NCBI RefSeq assembly: GCF_022482365.1
Contig: NZ_JAKVPE010000001.1
Span: 1,054,001 to 1,118,000, forward strand
Length of the DNA: 64,000 nt
Source: Limosilactobacillus sp.
GTDB lineage: Bacteria > Bacillota > Bacilli > Lactobacillales > Lactobacillaceae
Direction: 5' to 3'
Shown here: piece after piece, positions 33,435-40,621 of the stretch
How the letters are laid out: every line of letters starts with the position of its first letter
How positions within the stretch are numbered: position 1 is the first letter of the stretch
Made by a program: the position numbers and the translations under genes
Notes under the pieces: model-generated
Told to the model about the DNA's origin: nothing
Databases searched by the model: none
What the model saw: the letters and a program-made list of their open reading frames with translations, nothing else

Positions 33435-34127
33435 CTACCTCCTTCGCGGATAGCGCTTGGCAATTAAAACCTTGGTCGTCGTCCAGGGGCCGCCCCACCA
33501 GCCGTTGAAGCCGGTCGACAGCACCCGAATGTCGTTGAAGCCGAGGTTACCCAGTGCCCGCTGGTACTCATCAATGTAGGCGCAGTCGGCGATCACCAGC
33601 GTCCCGTCGGCCTTCAGCACCCGGCTGGCCTCCTGAACCGCCCGGCCGCGCTCCAAGGCGGGGCCGATGTTGTGAAAGGCCAGGTCGACCAGGACGTAGT
33701 CGAAGGAGCGGTCCGCAAAGTTCAGGTTGAAGACGTCGGCGTCGACCAGCTTGACCCGGTCGGCCACCTTGGCTGCGTTAATCCGACCCTGGAGCTCCTT
33801 TTCGTCCTGGCGCCAGTCGCCAGTCCCGGTAACCTTGGCGGGGGCCGTCAAGCTCTTGGCCAGCAGGAGCAGGTCGTTGAACCGCCCGCCGCTGAGGTCC
33901 AGGATCTGGTCATGACCGCCAAAGCCGAAGCGGTCGATGATCCCCTGCCAAACCCGCAGGTGCCCGGCCGTCATCGTGTGGGTGAGGATCAGGCCCCAGG
34001 CGGCCAGCAGCACAACCCAGAGCAGGTTCCAGTAATGGGCGCTGATCAGGCTGTAAATCAGGCCGCCGACCACCAGCAGGATGTCCACGGCCAAGAGGGT
34101 AATAACGTTGATTCCACGTAGTTTCAT
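33435..34127 (-). CDS. Membrane-attached class I SAM methyltransferase
   Basis: 230 residues. Two N-terminal TM helices (about 8-28 and 33-52) precede a Methyltransf_11-like domain: motif I ILDLSGGRFNDLLLLAK, then VKLVDADVFNLNF, SFDYVLVDLAFHN and VLKADGTLVIADC. Motif I reads DLSGGRF where DxGxGxG is usual, so SAM binding may be altered. AAGGAAG precedes the ATG. Operon with the aldo/keto reductase. Substrate unknown; its position at the membrane suggests a lipid or quinone-like target (inference). Confidence 0.78.
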   Translation of the reverse strand: MKLRGINVITLLAVDILLVVGGLIYSLISAHYWNLLWVVLLAAWGLILTHTMTAGHLRVWQGIIDRFGFGGHDQILDLSGGRFNDLLLLAKSLTAPAKVTGTGDWRQDEKELQGRINAAKVADRVKLVDADVFNLNFADRSFDYVLVDLAFHNIGPALERGRAVQEASRVLKADGTLVIADCAYIDEYQRALGNLGFNDIRVLSTGFNGWWGGPWTTTKVLIAKRYPRRR

Positions 34128-34143
34128 AATGATTGCTTCCTTA

Positions 34144-34812
34144 TTAACTGACGATATCGTTCAAGCGCTGGATGTCCTCCAGCTTGCCGACCACGGTGAC
34201 CTTGTCGCCCTCCTGAATCACGTCGTTGGCCTGGGGCATCTGGTTGACCTGGTCGTCGGCGCTGACGATGATGATCACGGTGACGTGAAACTTGTTGCGA
34301 AAGTCCAGCTCGTCCAGGCTGCGGCCCACGAACTTCGGGTTGTCGATCACCACTTCGGCCAGGGTCGTTTCCTTGCTCAGGGTGACGTAATCGACGACGC
34401 TCGGGTTGAGCTGCTGGAAGATCAGCCGCTTGGCCAGGTCGTGCTCCGGCCGGACGACCCGGTCGGCACCGACCCGCTCCAGCACCCGGGCGTGGTTGGC
34501 GTTTTCGGCCCGGCAGGTCACGTCTTTGGCGCCGAGGTCCTTGGCAATCAGGGTTGCCATGATGCTGGCCTCGATGTTCTGCCCGATCGAAATGTAAACG
34601 TGGTCGAAGCTGCCCACGTCGAGTTCGCGCAGGGCGTCCTCGTCCTGGGCGTCGGCGACCACGGCCCGCATGACCGAGTTGGCCAGTTCATTGATGACTT
34701 CTTCGTTGATGTCAATCGCCAGGACCTCCTGGCCGGCCGCGACCAGCGCCTCACAGATTGACGCGCCGAACTGGCCGATGCCGATGACGGCGTAGCTTTC
34801 TTTTTTAGCCAA
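34144..34812 (-). CDS. KtrA/TrkA-type potassium channel regulatory subunit
   Basis: 222 residues: RCK_N domain with GIGQFG (11-16) and the acidic end of the nucleotide site in LAIDIN, and RCK_C domain (about 140-222). Binds ATP/ADP (and in relatives c-di-AMP) on the cytoplasmic side to gate KtrB. TTG start at 34812 with GGAGGAGAG about 11 bp upstream. It overlaps the end of the ktrB-like part of the upstream gene by 8 bp, so the regulatory subunit is intact although its partner is truncated. Confidence 0.88.
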   Translation of the reverse strand: MAKKESYAVIGIGQFGASICEALVAAGQEVLAIDINEEVINELANSVMRAVVADAQDEDALRELDVGSFDHVYISIGQNIEASIMATLIAKDLGAKDVTCRAENANHARVLERVGADRVVRPEHDLAKRLIFQQLNPSVVDYVTLSKETTLAEVVIDNPKFVGRSLDELDFRNKFHVTVIIIVSADDQVNQMPQANDVIQEGDKVTVVGKLEDIQRLNDIVS

Positions 34813-36469
34813 TTAAAACACTCTCCTCCGGATAACGATAGCTCTTCGTCTTCGGCCGGGCGTTGAAAACCGAGAACATGACGGTGTAGATGCCGACCCG
34901 CCCGATGAACATCAGGATCATGATGATGACCTGGCCGATGAAGTTCAGCTGGGGCGTGATCCCCAGTGAAATCCCGGTGGTCCCGAACGCCGCCACGGCC
35001 TCGAAGGTCACGTAGGACAGCGAATCGTGCTTCGGCAGGGCCTGGGTTTCGACCAGCAGGAGGACGGCGACGAAGAGGATCAGCAGGGCCACGAAGAGCA
35101 GGGTCAGCGCCCGGTAGACGTTCTCCTGGGTGAAGCGCCGGTGGGCAAACTCGGTATCCTTCTGCCCACGCAACGTGGCGATGCTCTGGACGGCCAGGAG
35201 CCCGACCGTGGTCGTCTTGATCCCGCCGGCCGTCGATCCGGGGGTCCCGCCGATAAACATCAATAGGATCGTAAAGCTCAGCCCGGCCGCGCTCAGTTTA
35301 TTATAAGGAAAGGTGATCAGTCCCGCGGTCCGCGGCGTAATCGCCATGAAAATCGTGTTGAGAAAGCGTTGCGGCGCCGAGAGCTGCCCACTGAGCTGGG
35401 CCAGGTTGTGCTCGGTCAAAAAGTAGACGATGACTGAGGTGATCATCAGGACCGCCCCGGTGCGCAGGGCCAGCTGGGTGTGCAGGGATAAGTGGTGGTA
35501 CTTGTGGTAGCCCAAGATGTCCTTCCAGACCAGGAAACCAAAGGAACCGGCCAGGATCAAGACCGCCAGGACGCAGATCATGTAGGGGTCATTGGCGTAA
35601 TTCTCCATGCTGTTGCCGAAGAGGTCAAAGCCGGCGTTGCAAAAGGCCGAGATGGCGTGAAAGAGGCTGTACCAAATCGCCCGCGTCAGCCCGTACTTCG
35701 GGTAGAAATCAAAGAACAAGAAGACGCTGCCGATCAGCTGGATCAGAATCGAGAGGCGGATGATCAGGTAGACCACGCTCAGTTGCGACAGGTGGTCGAG
35801 GTTCAGGGCCTCCTGAGTCAGCAAGCGGGTCGACATTCGCCTCCGCCGCCGAATCATCAGGGACATCATGACGGCAAAGGTCATGAAGCCCAGGCCACCA
35901 ATCTCCATCAGGGCGGCGATCACCACCTGGCCGAGAAGTGCGTAGTCCGCCTGGGCGTCAGTACGGGGCACGACGAACTCCTCGATCAGCTGGTCGAAGA
36001 GGTCCGGCAGGCGGTAGTCGCTGGCCCAGTCACCGAGCTGGCGCAGGGCACGCTGGTGGTCACGGATGGCCCGGTTGCGCCGGTGGTAGACCCCTGGCTG
36101 GTTAATGACGTTGTGCTGCAGCTGAAGGTCGGTGATGGCCTGACGCAGCTTCTGCAGGATGACCGGGTCGACTGGCAATTGAAGGGCCCGGAGCAGCTGG
36201 GTGGCCGAGAGCTTCCCCGCTTCAAAGTAGGCGTTGTCACCGAAGCGGTAGGTGATGGTGTTGGGCAGCTTGGCATACTCACCGGTCGGGTCGAGGATGA
36301 TTGCCGTCTCGTTCTGTTGCTGAAGCTGGCTCAGCAGGGATAAAGTGGTGGTGGTCTTGCCACTCCCCGTCTGGCCGACGATCAGGAGATGATGAGCGAA
36401 AAGCGCGTCGGTCAGCTGCGATTGCTGGCTGGCGCTCAAAGACGATGGATATTGGATGGCTGATTGCAC
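34805..36469 (-). pseudogene. In-frame chimera: HerA-like ATPase N-terminus fused to KtrB potassium channel lacking its first pore repeat
   Basis: One open frame of 554 codons, GTG start with AAGGAGG 7 bp upstream. Residues 1 to about 178 are the start of a DUF87/HerA-like ATPase: Walker A GQTGSGKT (32-39) and ILDPTGEY (58-65). From about 180 (LLGQVVIAALMEIGGLGFMT) the chain is KtrB/TrkH: pore loops SAFCNAGFDLFG, TPRTAGLIT and AFGTTGISLG, and the gating loop GGTPGSTAGGIKTTT. Three of four MPM repeats are present; the first, with its CVTGL-type filter, is missing, and so are the Walker B and rest of the ATPase. It most likely arose by a deletion joining two neighbouring genes near 35930. Neither function should be normal; the frame is nevertheless intact. 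Confidence 0.8.
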
Positions 36470-36540
36470 GATGATTCCTCCTTTTTTCTACTATAAATAT
36501 TATGGGCTAAATTGCTGAAAAGGCAACCAGCATTGAGGGC

Positions 36541-36630
36541 AAACAAAAAGACGCCCTCGTCTGTTAGACAGCTGGGCGCCTTCTTGATCAAATATTTTAG
36601 GGAGACTACGGTTTGATACCCGTAGTAAAC
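36541..36630 (-). ncRNA. Candidate short terminated transcript upstream of the chimera
   Basis: On the minus strand TTGACA (36665-36660), 17 bp, TAAACT (36642-36637) is a good promoter. The predicted RNA of about 90 nt has a hairpin ACTACGG...CCGTAGT and ends in a strong stem GGCGCCC...GGGCGTC followed by TTTTTGTTT (36585-36541). The terminator is about 70 bp before the chimera ribosome site, so it could be a leader attenuator or an sRNA. No known riboswitch was recognised. Confidence 0.5.
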
Positions 36631-36687
36631 AATATAAGTTTATTTGAATTTCTACCGAATGTCAATGAACAAATCAAGATTTAATGC

Positions 36688-36733
36688 AAAAAAGTACCCC
36701 GCGATAGGATTTCCTACCGCGGGGTACTTTTTT
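36688..36733. terminator. Strong bidirectional terminator
   Basis: AAAAAAGTACCCCGCG ... CGCGGGGTACTTTTTT, nearly perfect, between efp and the unit upstream of the chimera. Confidence 0.85.
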
Positions 36734-36792
36734 GCTTTAAACTTTAGCGACCAATGATCATCCCCAACTCTGTAAAGAGGCAATTTAAAACA

Positions 36793-36826
36793 AAAAAACT
36801 CCCTACCCGAAAGTAGAGAGTTTTGT
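36793..36826 (-). terminator. Terminator of efp
   Basis: Minus strand AAAACTCTCTAC...GTAGGGAGTTTTTTTG, 19 bp beyond the efp stop. Confidence 0.8.
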
Positions 36827-36844
36827 GTGTGATTCAGTTCGCGA

Positions 36845-37402
36845 TTAAGCCCGTGACTTGTAGCTGCCATCAGTGGTGTTGATGATCAGCTTGTCGCCGT
36901 CCTTGATGAAGGCTGGGACGTTGACAACCAGGCCGGTGTTCATAGTAGCAGGCTTGCCACCGCCATCGATGGTTGCACCCTTGATCATTGGTTCAGTGTG
37001 GGCAACCGTCATTTCAACCGTGGTTGGCAGGTCAACACCGATGATGTCGCCGTTGACGAAGTTCAGAGTGACCTTCATGTTTTCTACCAGGTAGTTCTTG
37101 TCGTCACCCAGCAGGTCGTGGCTCAGCGTGTATTGGTCGTAGCTCTCCAGGTCCATGAAGACGGCGTTGTCGCCTTCGTCGTAGAGGTATTGAGCAGAAC
37201 GCTTGTCAACGTTAACCTGTTCAACCTTTTCGGAAGGACGCATCGTGGTGTGAACAATGGAGCCGGTCCGCAGATCCTGGATGTCCATCTGCATCAGGGT
37301 GTTACCCTTACCTGGCTTGTGGTGGTTGATTTGAAGAACCTTGAGCAGCTTGCCGCCACGTTCAAAAACCATACCCTTTTTCAAATCGATCGTTTGAATC
37401 AT
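36845..37402 (-). CDS. efp: Elongation factor P
   Basis: 185 residues, full length. Binds the ribosome between P and E sites and relieves stalling at proline runs. KOW-like domain I with the loop HHKPGKGNT (modified Lys in bacilli), then two OB domains, including the C-terminal signature region MIKGATIDGGGKPATMNTGLVV split over about 135-160. AAAGGAG precedes the ATG. The 5' leader is about 130 nt with a GCAGTTGATCGCCTGACTGC hairpin; an extended -10 TGATACAAT lies near 37536-37544. Confidence 0.96.
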   Translation of the reverse strand: MIQTIDLKKGMVFERGGKLLKVLQINHHKPGKGNTLMQMDIQDLRTGSIVHTTMRPSEKVEQVNVDKRSAQYLYDEGDNAVFMDLESYDQYTLSHDLLGDDKNYLVENMKVTLNFVNGDIIGVDLPTTVEMTVAHTEPMIKGATIDGGGKPATMNTGLVVNVPAFIKDGDKLIINTTDGSYKSRA

Positions 37403-37614
37403 GTCAAAATCTCCTTTGTATCATAAGTAAGTGCGTTCATCACGGAACTTTAAGCAGTCAGGCGATCAACTGCTTCGGCCGCACCCGGGGCCGTTTTTAG
37501 TGTGCTGCTTCACGACAGCATTCACCATTTATTGTATCACATCTGGCCGGGAAACGCCTTATTGCGGGGGGATTGGTGACTATATTTTCAACTAAAATAA
37601 AACAGCGGTAGTGG

Positions 37615-37715
37615 TATAATGTAGGCACAATGATGAAAAAACCGGTGTGCAAATTGGCATAGGGGTAGCTCCTCTTACCGAGCCGGCGGGGCACTTGAAA
37701 AAGCGCCCTTTTTTG
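37615..37715 (+). ncRNA. Candidate small RNA 1 (between efp and glyA)
   Basis: Extended -10 TGGTATAAT (TATAAT 37615-37620), then about 85 nt ending in GGGGC...GCGCCC plus T7. CCGG (37642-37645) can pair with CCGG (37683-37686) and GTGC just after the first with GCAC (37691-37694), which would be a pseudoknot; a GGTA/TACC hairpin lies inside. A 10-codon frame MMKKPVCKLA starts near the 5' end without a ribosome site. No adjacent plus-strand gene, so not an ordinary leader. No known RNA family recognised. Confidence 0.45.
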
Positions 37716-37780
37716 TATTCGCCAATAACAAAAATGAAATTAAAATTTCAAATTAAGCACTGTTCAAAATATTATATCTA

Positions 37781-37876
37781 TTGACATTCCTATTGCTATT
37801 TTGTGATAATACAGTTAATCAATTAAATGACTCTTTAGAGTCCGGAAAGACGGGGCGCAATTCCCGTCTTTTTTTA
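37781..37876 (+). ncRNA. Candidate small RNA 2 (between efp and glyA)
   Basis: TTGACA (37781-37786), 17 bp, TGATAA (37804-37809), then about 60 nt containing GACTC TTTA GAGTC and the terminator AAAGACGGG...CCCGTCTTTTTTT (37846-37874). Complete promoter-to-terminator unit with no ORF. The remainder of the 37403-37934 gap holds the efp leader, small RNA 1 and the glyA terminator. Confidence 0.5.
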
Positions 37877-37885
37877 TTTTGCACT

Positions 37886-37925
37886 AAAAAAATGACCACC
37901 GCACAACCGTGCAGTGGTCATCTTT
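37886..37925 (-). terminator. Terminator of glyA
   Basis: Minus strand ATGACCACTGCAC...GTGCGGTGGTCAT followed by T7. Confidence 0.85.
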
Positions 37926-37934
37926 ATTTACAAA

Positions 37935-39176
37935 CTAGTCTTCGTCAATTGGGTGCTTGGTCGTCAGCTCGTGGACGCCCTGAGCCACCTCTTCGCGAAC
38001 CGCGTCGTCATCGGCGTTGGTCAGCAGCTTGACGATCAGGTCGGCGACTTGGCGGGCATCGTCTTCCTTAAAGCCCCGGCTGGTGATGGCCGGCGTCCCA
38101 ATCCGCAGCCCACTGGTAACGAATGGGCTCCGTGGGTCGCCAGGGATTGATTCCTTGTTGGTCGTGATGTGAACCGCGTCGAGCAGGTCCTGGGCATCCT
38201 TGCCGGTGATGCCGGTCTTGGTGATGTCGATGATCATCAGGTGGTTGGCAGTGCCGCCGGAAACGACCCGCACCGCGCCGGACTTGCTGAATTCATCGGC
38301 CATGGCAGCGGCGTTCTTAACTACCTGGTTGATGTAGTCGGTGAACTGTGGCTGCAGGTCTTCATAGAATGCCTGGGCCTTGCCGGCAATCACGTGTTCC
38401 AGCGGGCCACCCTGGGTTCCTGGGAAGAGGGCGGAATTGATCTTCTTGCCCAGCTTGGCGTCCTTGGACAGGATCATCCCCCCACGTGGGCCACGCAGGG
38501 TCTTGTGGGTAGTCGTCGTAACCACGTCGGCAACCGGCACCGGACTCGGGTGGGCGCCAGTGGCAACCAGGCCGGCGATGTGGGCCATGTCAACCATCAG
38601 GTAAGCGCCAACCTCATCGGCGATCTCGCGGAACTTCTGCCAGTCGATGATCTGGCTGTAAGCGGAGGCCCCGGCCACGATCAGCTGTGGTTGAACTTCC
38701 TTGGCGATTTCACGAATGTGGTCGTAGTCGAGCAGCTCGGTCTCTGGGTCCAGGCCGTAGCTGAAGGATTGGTAGACCTTCCCACTGAAGTTAACCTTGG
38801 AGCCGTGGGTCAGGTGCCCACCGGCGTCCATCCCCATGCCGAGGATCTTGTCACCGGGCTTCAGCAGCGCCTGGTAGACGGCCATGTTGGCTTGGGAGCC
38901 GGAGTGAGGCTGAACGTTGACGTATTCGGCACCGAAGAGCTTCTTGGCGTAGTCGATCGCCAGCTGTTCGACCTGGTCGATGTACTGGCAGCCACCGTAG
39001 TAACGCTTGCCAGGATAGCCTTCCGCGTACTTGTTCGTCAAGACGGAGCCCTGCGCCTGGCGGACTTCCTTAGAGACGATGTTTTCGGAGGCGATCAGTT
39101 CGATCGTGTCCTGCTGCCGTTGTTCTTCCTTTGCGATTGCTGCCCACAGTTCGGGTGATTTGCCTGCATATTCCAT
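37935..39176 (-). CDS. glyA: Serine hydroxymethyltransferase
   Basis: 413 residues; PLP enzyme converting serine and tetrahydrofolate to glycine and methylene-tetrahydrofolate, the main source of one-carbon units. PLP Lys in [24 protein letters not shown] and [13 protein letters not shown] are family hallmarks. Start at ATG 39176 (GAGGAGG 9 bp upstream), not at the upstream in-frame ATG at 39230. TATAAT (39222-39227, minus strand) is the likely -10, so that upstream ATG would precede the transcript. Regulated perhaps by PurR (see the PurBox-like sites). Confidence 0.96.
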   Translation of the reverse strand: MEYAGKSPELWAAIAKEEQRQQDTIELIASENIVSKEVRQAQGSVLTNKYAEGYPGKRYYGGCQYIDQVEQLAIDYAKKLFGAEYVNVQPHSGSQANMAVYQALLKPGDKILGMGMDAGGHLTHGSKVNFSGKVYQSFSYGLDPETELLDYDHIREIAKEVQPQLIVAGASAYSQIIDWQKFREIADEVGAYLMVDMAHIAGLVATGAHPSPVPVADVVTTTTHKTLRGPRGGMILSKDAKLGKKINSALFPGTQGGPLEHVIAGKAQAFYEDLQPQFTDYINQVVKNAAAMADEFSKSGAVRVVSGGTANHLMIIDITKTGITGKDAQDLLDAVHITTNKESIPGDPRSPFVTSGLRIGTPAITSRGFKEDDARQVADLIVKLLTNADDDAVREEVAQGVHELTTKHPIDED

Positions 39177-39276
39177 TTGGAAATTCCTCCTCTGGTTGAC
39201 TTCGTTGCATTTGTCAATTTGATTATACAATACAAAGCCCGGATATTAAAAGGCCTTTGAAAAATAATTATTTAAA

Positions 39277-39321
39277 ATAATCGAACTTTATTTGTGAAAT
39301 CGCTAGCTAAAGTTCATGATT
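39277..39321 (-). promoter_or_regulatory. PurBox-like inverted pair upstream of glyA
   Basis: ATAATCGAACTTT (39277-39289) and, inverted, AATCATGAACTTT (39321-39309) match the PurR PurBox AWWWCCGAACWWT at 12 and about 10 of 13 positions, 19 bp apart and upstream of the glyA promoter, as in purine-regulated one-carbon genes of Firmicutes. Confidence 0.5.
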
Positions 39322-39340
39322 TAATTTGATGAGGACAGAG

Positions 39341-39374
39341 AAAAGGACCCGCTCAGCACAGCTGGCGGGTCCCA
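39341..39374 (-). terminator. Terminator of the 38-residue gene
   Basis: Minus strand GGACCCGC...GCGGGTCC followed by TTTTCT. Confidence 0.8.
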
Positions 39375-39392
39375 CTTAGTTTCGGGTGGAGA

Positions 39393-39509
39393 CTAGTCTT
39401 CGACCTTCTTGGCTTCTTCCATTGCCTTCATGATGGAAGGGTTCTTGGAGTGACAGTCCTTGATCATTTGCAGGTCTTCTTCGCTTAATTCAACCGTGTA
39501 CTTAGCCAT
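39393..39509 (-). CDS. 38-residue acidic/helical protein, unknown
   Basis: ATG at 39509 with GTGAGGGAG just upstream and its own terminator. Begins MAKYTVELSEEDLQMIKD and ends EEAKKVED; the ELSEEDL pattern is common in small soluble helical proteins. No hydrophobic segment. The strong ribosome site, G/C-rich third positions and dedicated terminator argue for a real gene. Confidence 0.65.
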   Translation of the reverse strand: MAKYTVELSEEDLQMIKDCHSKNPSIMKAMEEAKKVED

Positions 39510-39592
39510 ATTTCTCCCTCACTTTGCTTAAAGAATTAACTTTAATATACCACACTGAGCCCGCGATGCACGGTCAAATTCGACAAGTTGCT

Positions 39593-40444
39593 TTATCGTG
39601 CCTGCTCTAGATAATGCCAGGCTTCCTCGTAAGAAAGATTGTACGCATCCATTAGCTTATGAACAATTGTTTCATCATCCAGCCGCAAGCTGATAAGCAT
39701 TTTCACCGCAGACTCGATGCCCTGTTCACGACCCTTTTTCAAGCCGATTGCTTGACCTTCGTTCCGTGCTTCCATTAAATCTAACTCGTACTTCATAAAG
39801 CTCCGCCGCCTTTCTGGATCGTGCTTGATTCGCTCCATTTTTTGATAAATTCGTTCTGCTAACTCATCCCCCGGCGTTCGCTCATTATGCATTAGGCGGA
39901 GGAATCCTGCTACCCCCATTTTATCATGAAAGTCTGTTGCCTTCGCATTGAAAACTACCATGTAAAACTCCGCTCCGGCAGAACGATCGGGATTTTTGAC
40001 CGAGCGCATCTCATATTCATCGAACATCTCGTCGTCGCCGTAATAGTCAAAGTCGCAGAAGAAAATCACGTAGATCGGGGTGACATGCTGCTCATCATAC
40101 TTGTCACCAGGCTTGAGTATATCCGCATGGTTCAAGTAGTAGCGCATTCTGAATGGCAGATTATGATTGTTCTTCACCTGCATCTCTAGAATATATATCC
40201 GGTTTTGATCATCTTGCACATAAACGTCAAAGCGCGGCGACTTGACACCCAGCGTTGTATTGACCTGCTTTTGCGTCGCAACTCGTTGGATACTTTTGAT
40301 CTTTAGCTCCGGGAAAATTTGCTGGAGCAGTTGCAAGCAGATCTGCTCGTCCTCCATGACCATTCCAAACATACGATCATTCGCCAACGTTAGCCGCTCC
40401 CACTTGGCCGCGGCCGCCCGTCTTTCTTGTTCTCGGCTGCTCAT
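39593..40444 (-). CDS. Rpn-family PD-(D/E)XK nuclease (transposase-derived)
   Basis: 283 residues from ATG 40444 (GGAGGG 8 bp upstream). Family of recombination-promoting nucleases (PDDEXK_2, once called putative transposases). N-terminal LTLANDRMFGMVMEDE, active-site strand pair SPRFDVYVQDD and RIYILEMQV (Asp, then E-x-Q), and a C-terminal helical tail with RNEGQAIGLKKGREQG repeats. Often multicopy and variable between strains. Less G/C-biased than neighbours, suggesting transfer. It sits beside the giant adhesin gene. Confidence 0.88.
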   Translation of the reverse strand: MSSREQERRAAAAKWERLTLANDRMFGMVMEDEQICLQLLQQIFPELKIKSIQRVATQKQVNTTLGVKSPRFDVYVQDDQNRIYILEMQVKNNHNLPFRMRYYLNHADILKPGDKYDEQHVTPIYVIFFCDFDYYGDDEMFDEYEMRSVKNPDRSAGAEFYMVVFNAKATDFHDKMGVAGFLRLMHNERTPGDELAERIYQKMERIKHDPERRRSFMKYELDLMEARNEGQAIGLKKGREQGIESAVKMLISLRLDDETIVHKLMDAYNLSYEEAWHYLEQAR

Positions 40445-40565
40445 TTCAGTCCCTCCATTCTTATACTCGGCGGCAATCGGGCCCCCTAATATATAAGAAC
40501 GGAAAAAATGCCGAATTATATTAAATTTTTTGAGAATTTTTCGCCAATCGCGTGCCATGAGAAAA

Positions 40566-40600
40566 CAAAAACAGGGTTGCTATCGCTAGCAATCCTGCCT
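40566..40600 (-). terminator. Terminator of the giant adhesin gene
   Basis: Minus strand CAGGATTGCTAGCGATAGCAACCCTG followed by TTTTTG; stem of about 10 bp. Confidence 0.75.
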
Positions 40601-40621
40601 TCGTTTCGTAAATCCAACTAT

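Noticed and set aside
36541-36665. c-di-AMP (ydaO-type) riboswitch upstream of the potassium genes
   Set aside because: Expected from some ktr operons, but the unit is too short and lacks the long conserved core.
36652-36870. 72-codon minus-strand frame downstream of efp
   Set aside because: Overlaps two terminators; not protein-like.
37497-37694. 65-codon minus-strand frame overlapping the efp leader region
   Set aside because: No ribosome site, crosses the efp promoter and candidate RNA 1, and looks random.
37627-37715. Possible riboswitch (preQ1, fluoride, Mn2+ or THF types considered)
   Set aside because: None of the conserved cores remembered for these classes fits, and no plus-strand gene follows.
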